A stretch of DNA of 64,000 bases from Rhizobiaceae bacterium (GTDB lineage: Bacteria > Pseudomonadota > Alphaproteobacteria > Rhizobiales > Rhizobiaceae), in the NCBI GenBank assembly GCA_017643025.1, contig JAEPOG010000001.1, forward strand, positions 248,001 to 312,000, in the 5' to 3' direction. The translations under genes were made by a program, and so were the position numbers. Positions 63,926-64,000 of this stretch are shown piece by piece. The notes beneath the pieces are model-generated. The model was not told where the DNA came from, made no database searches, and was given only the letters and a program-made list of their open reading frames with translations. Within the stretch, counting starts at the first letter, position 1. The number at the start of each line of letters is the position of its first letter.

Positions 63926-64000
63926 TGTGCTTCCTCCTGCTGACTGGGTTTCGTGCCGGCTCACCGCCGTGGCGGAAATGCCGCCTATTCGTCCGAAACC

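Overview
The window looks like a chromosomal segment of a high-GC alphaproteobacterium of the order Hyphomicrobiales (Rhizobiales), probably near Mesorhizobium and its relatives in Phyllobacteriaceae. The main reasons are the gene order trpD-trpC-moaC-moeA-lexA-comEC-gltX-gltA facing lpxA-fabZ-lpxD-bamA-rseP-cdsA-uppS-frr, a GTTC-N7-GTTC type SOS box at lexA, a class I polyhydroxyalkanoate synthase, and rhizobial-style palindromic intergenic repeats. This placement is inferred from synteny and gene style, not from a database search.

Layout. Positions 1-4691 are core: the N-terminal half of a class I aminotransferase, a small lipoprotein, phaC, a lipoprotein with a C-terminal M15-type peptidase domain, and tRNA-Glu(TTC). 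A 24.2 kb accessory island (about 4692-28915) is inserted at the 3' end of that tRNA. It is bounded by a near-perfect 26 bp direct repeat (4677-4702 and 28900-28925, one mismatch) that includes the last 15 nt of the tRNA. I see no integrase inside. Positions 28975-38240 hold a catabolic group (acyl-CoA ligase, fumarylacetoacetase-family hydrolase, TetR regulator, TRAP transporter, metallo-beta-lactamase-fold hydrolase, cyclase-family hydrolase) followed by methionine aminopeptidase. The rest, to 64000, is housekeeping: radC, an L,D-transpeptidase, secG, tpiA, a periplasmic prolyl isomerase, trpDC, moaC, moeA, lexA, comEC, gltX, gltA, and the outer-membrane and lipid A cluster ending with frr.

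The most interesting content is the left two-thirds of the island (6912-20225). Two divergent operons leave a shared control region at 11694-11883, where two promoters each have an IclR-like palindrome just downstream of the predicted start. The leftward operon encodes a nucleoside phosphorylase, an IclR regulator, a cupin, a short-chain dehydrogenase, an MtnA/DrdI-like ribose-1-phosphate isomerase and a class II aldolase. The rightward operon encodes a taurine/nitrate-type ABC importer, an adenosine/adenine deaminase-like enzyme, sulfoacetaldehyde acetyltransferase (Xsc), a YeiH/TauZ-type sulfur oxyanion exporter and phosphate acetyltransferase. No taurine or isethionate enzyme is present to supply Xsc. 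The simplest reading is a new route for a 5'-deoxy-5'-sulfo-nucleoside: deamination, phosphorolysis, isomerisation to 5-deoxy-5-sulfo-ribulose-1-phosphate, then aldol cleavage to dihydroxyacetone phosphate plus sulfoacetaldehyde. Xsc and Pta would turn the latter into sulfite and acetyl-CoA. It parallels the known 5-deoxyribose / DHAP shunt, with a sulfonate at C5.

The right third of the island is a separate LysR-controlled module: an RraA-like protein, a dipeptide-type ABC importer and an M20 peptidase homologue that lacks two canonical metal ligands. The two island operons converge with interlocked stop codons at 20222-20225. The left end of the island (4703-6817) holds structured non-coding DNA and a three-gene operon led by an XRE-type regulator.
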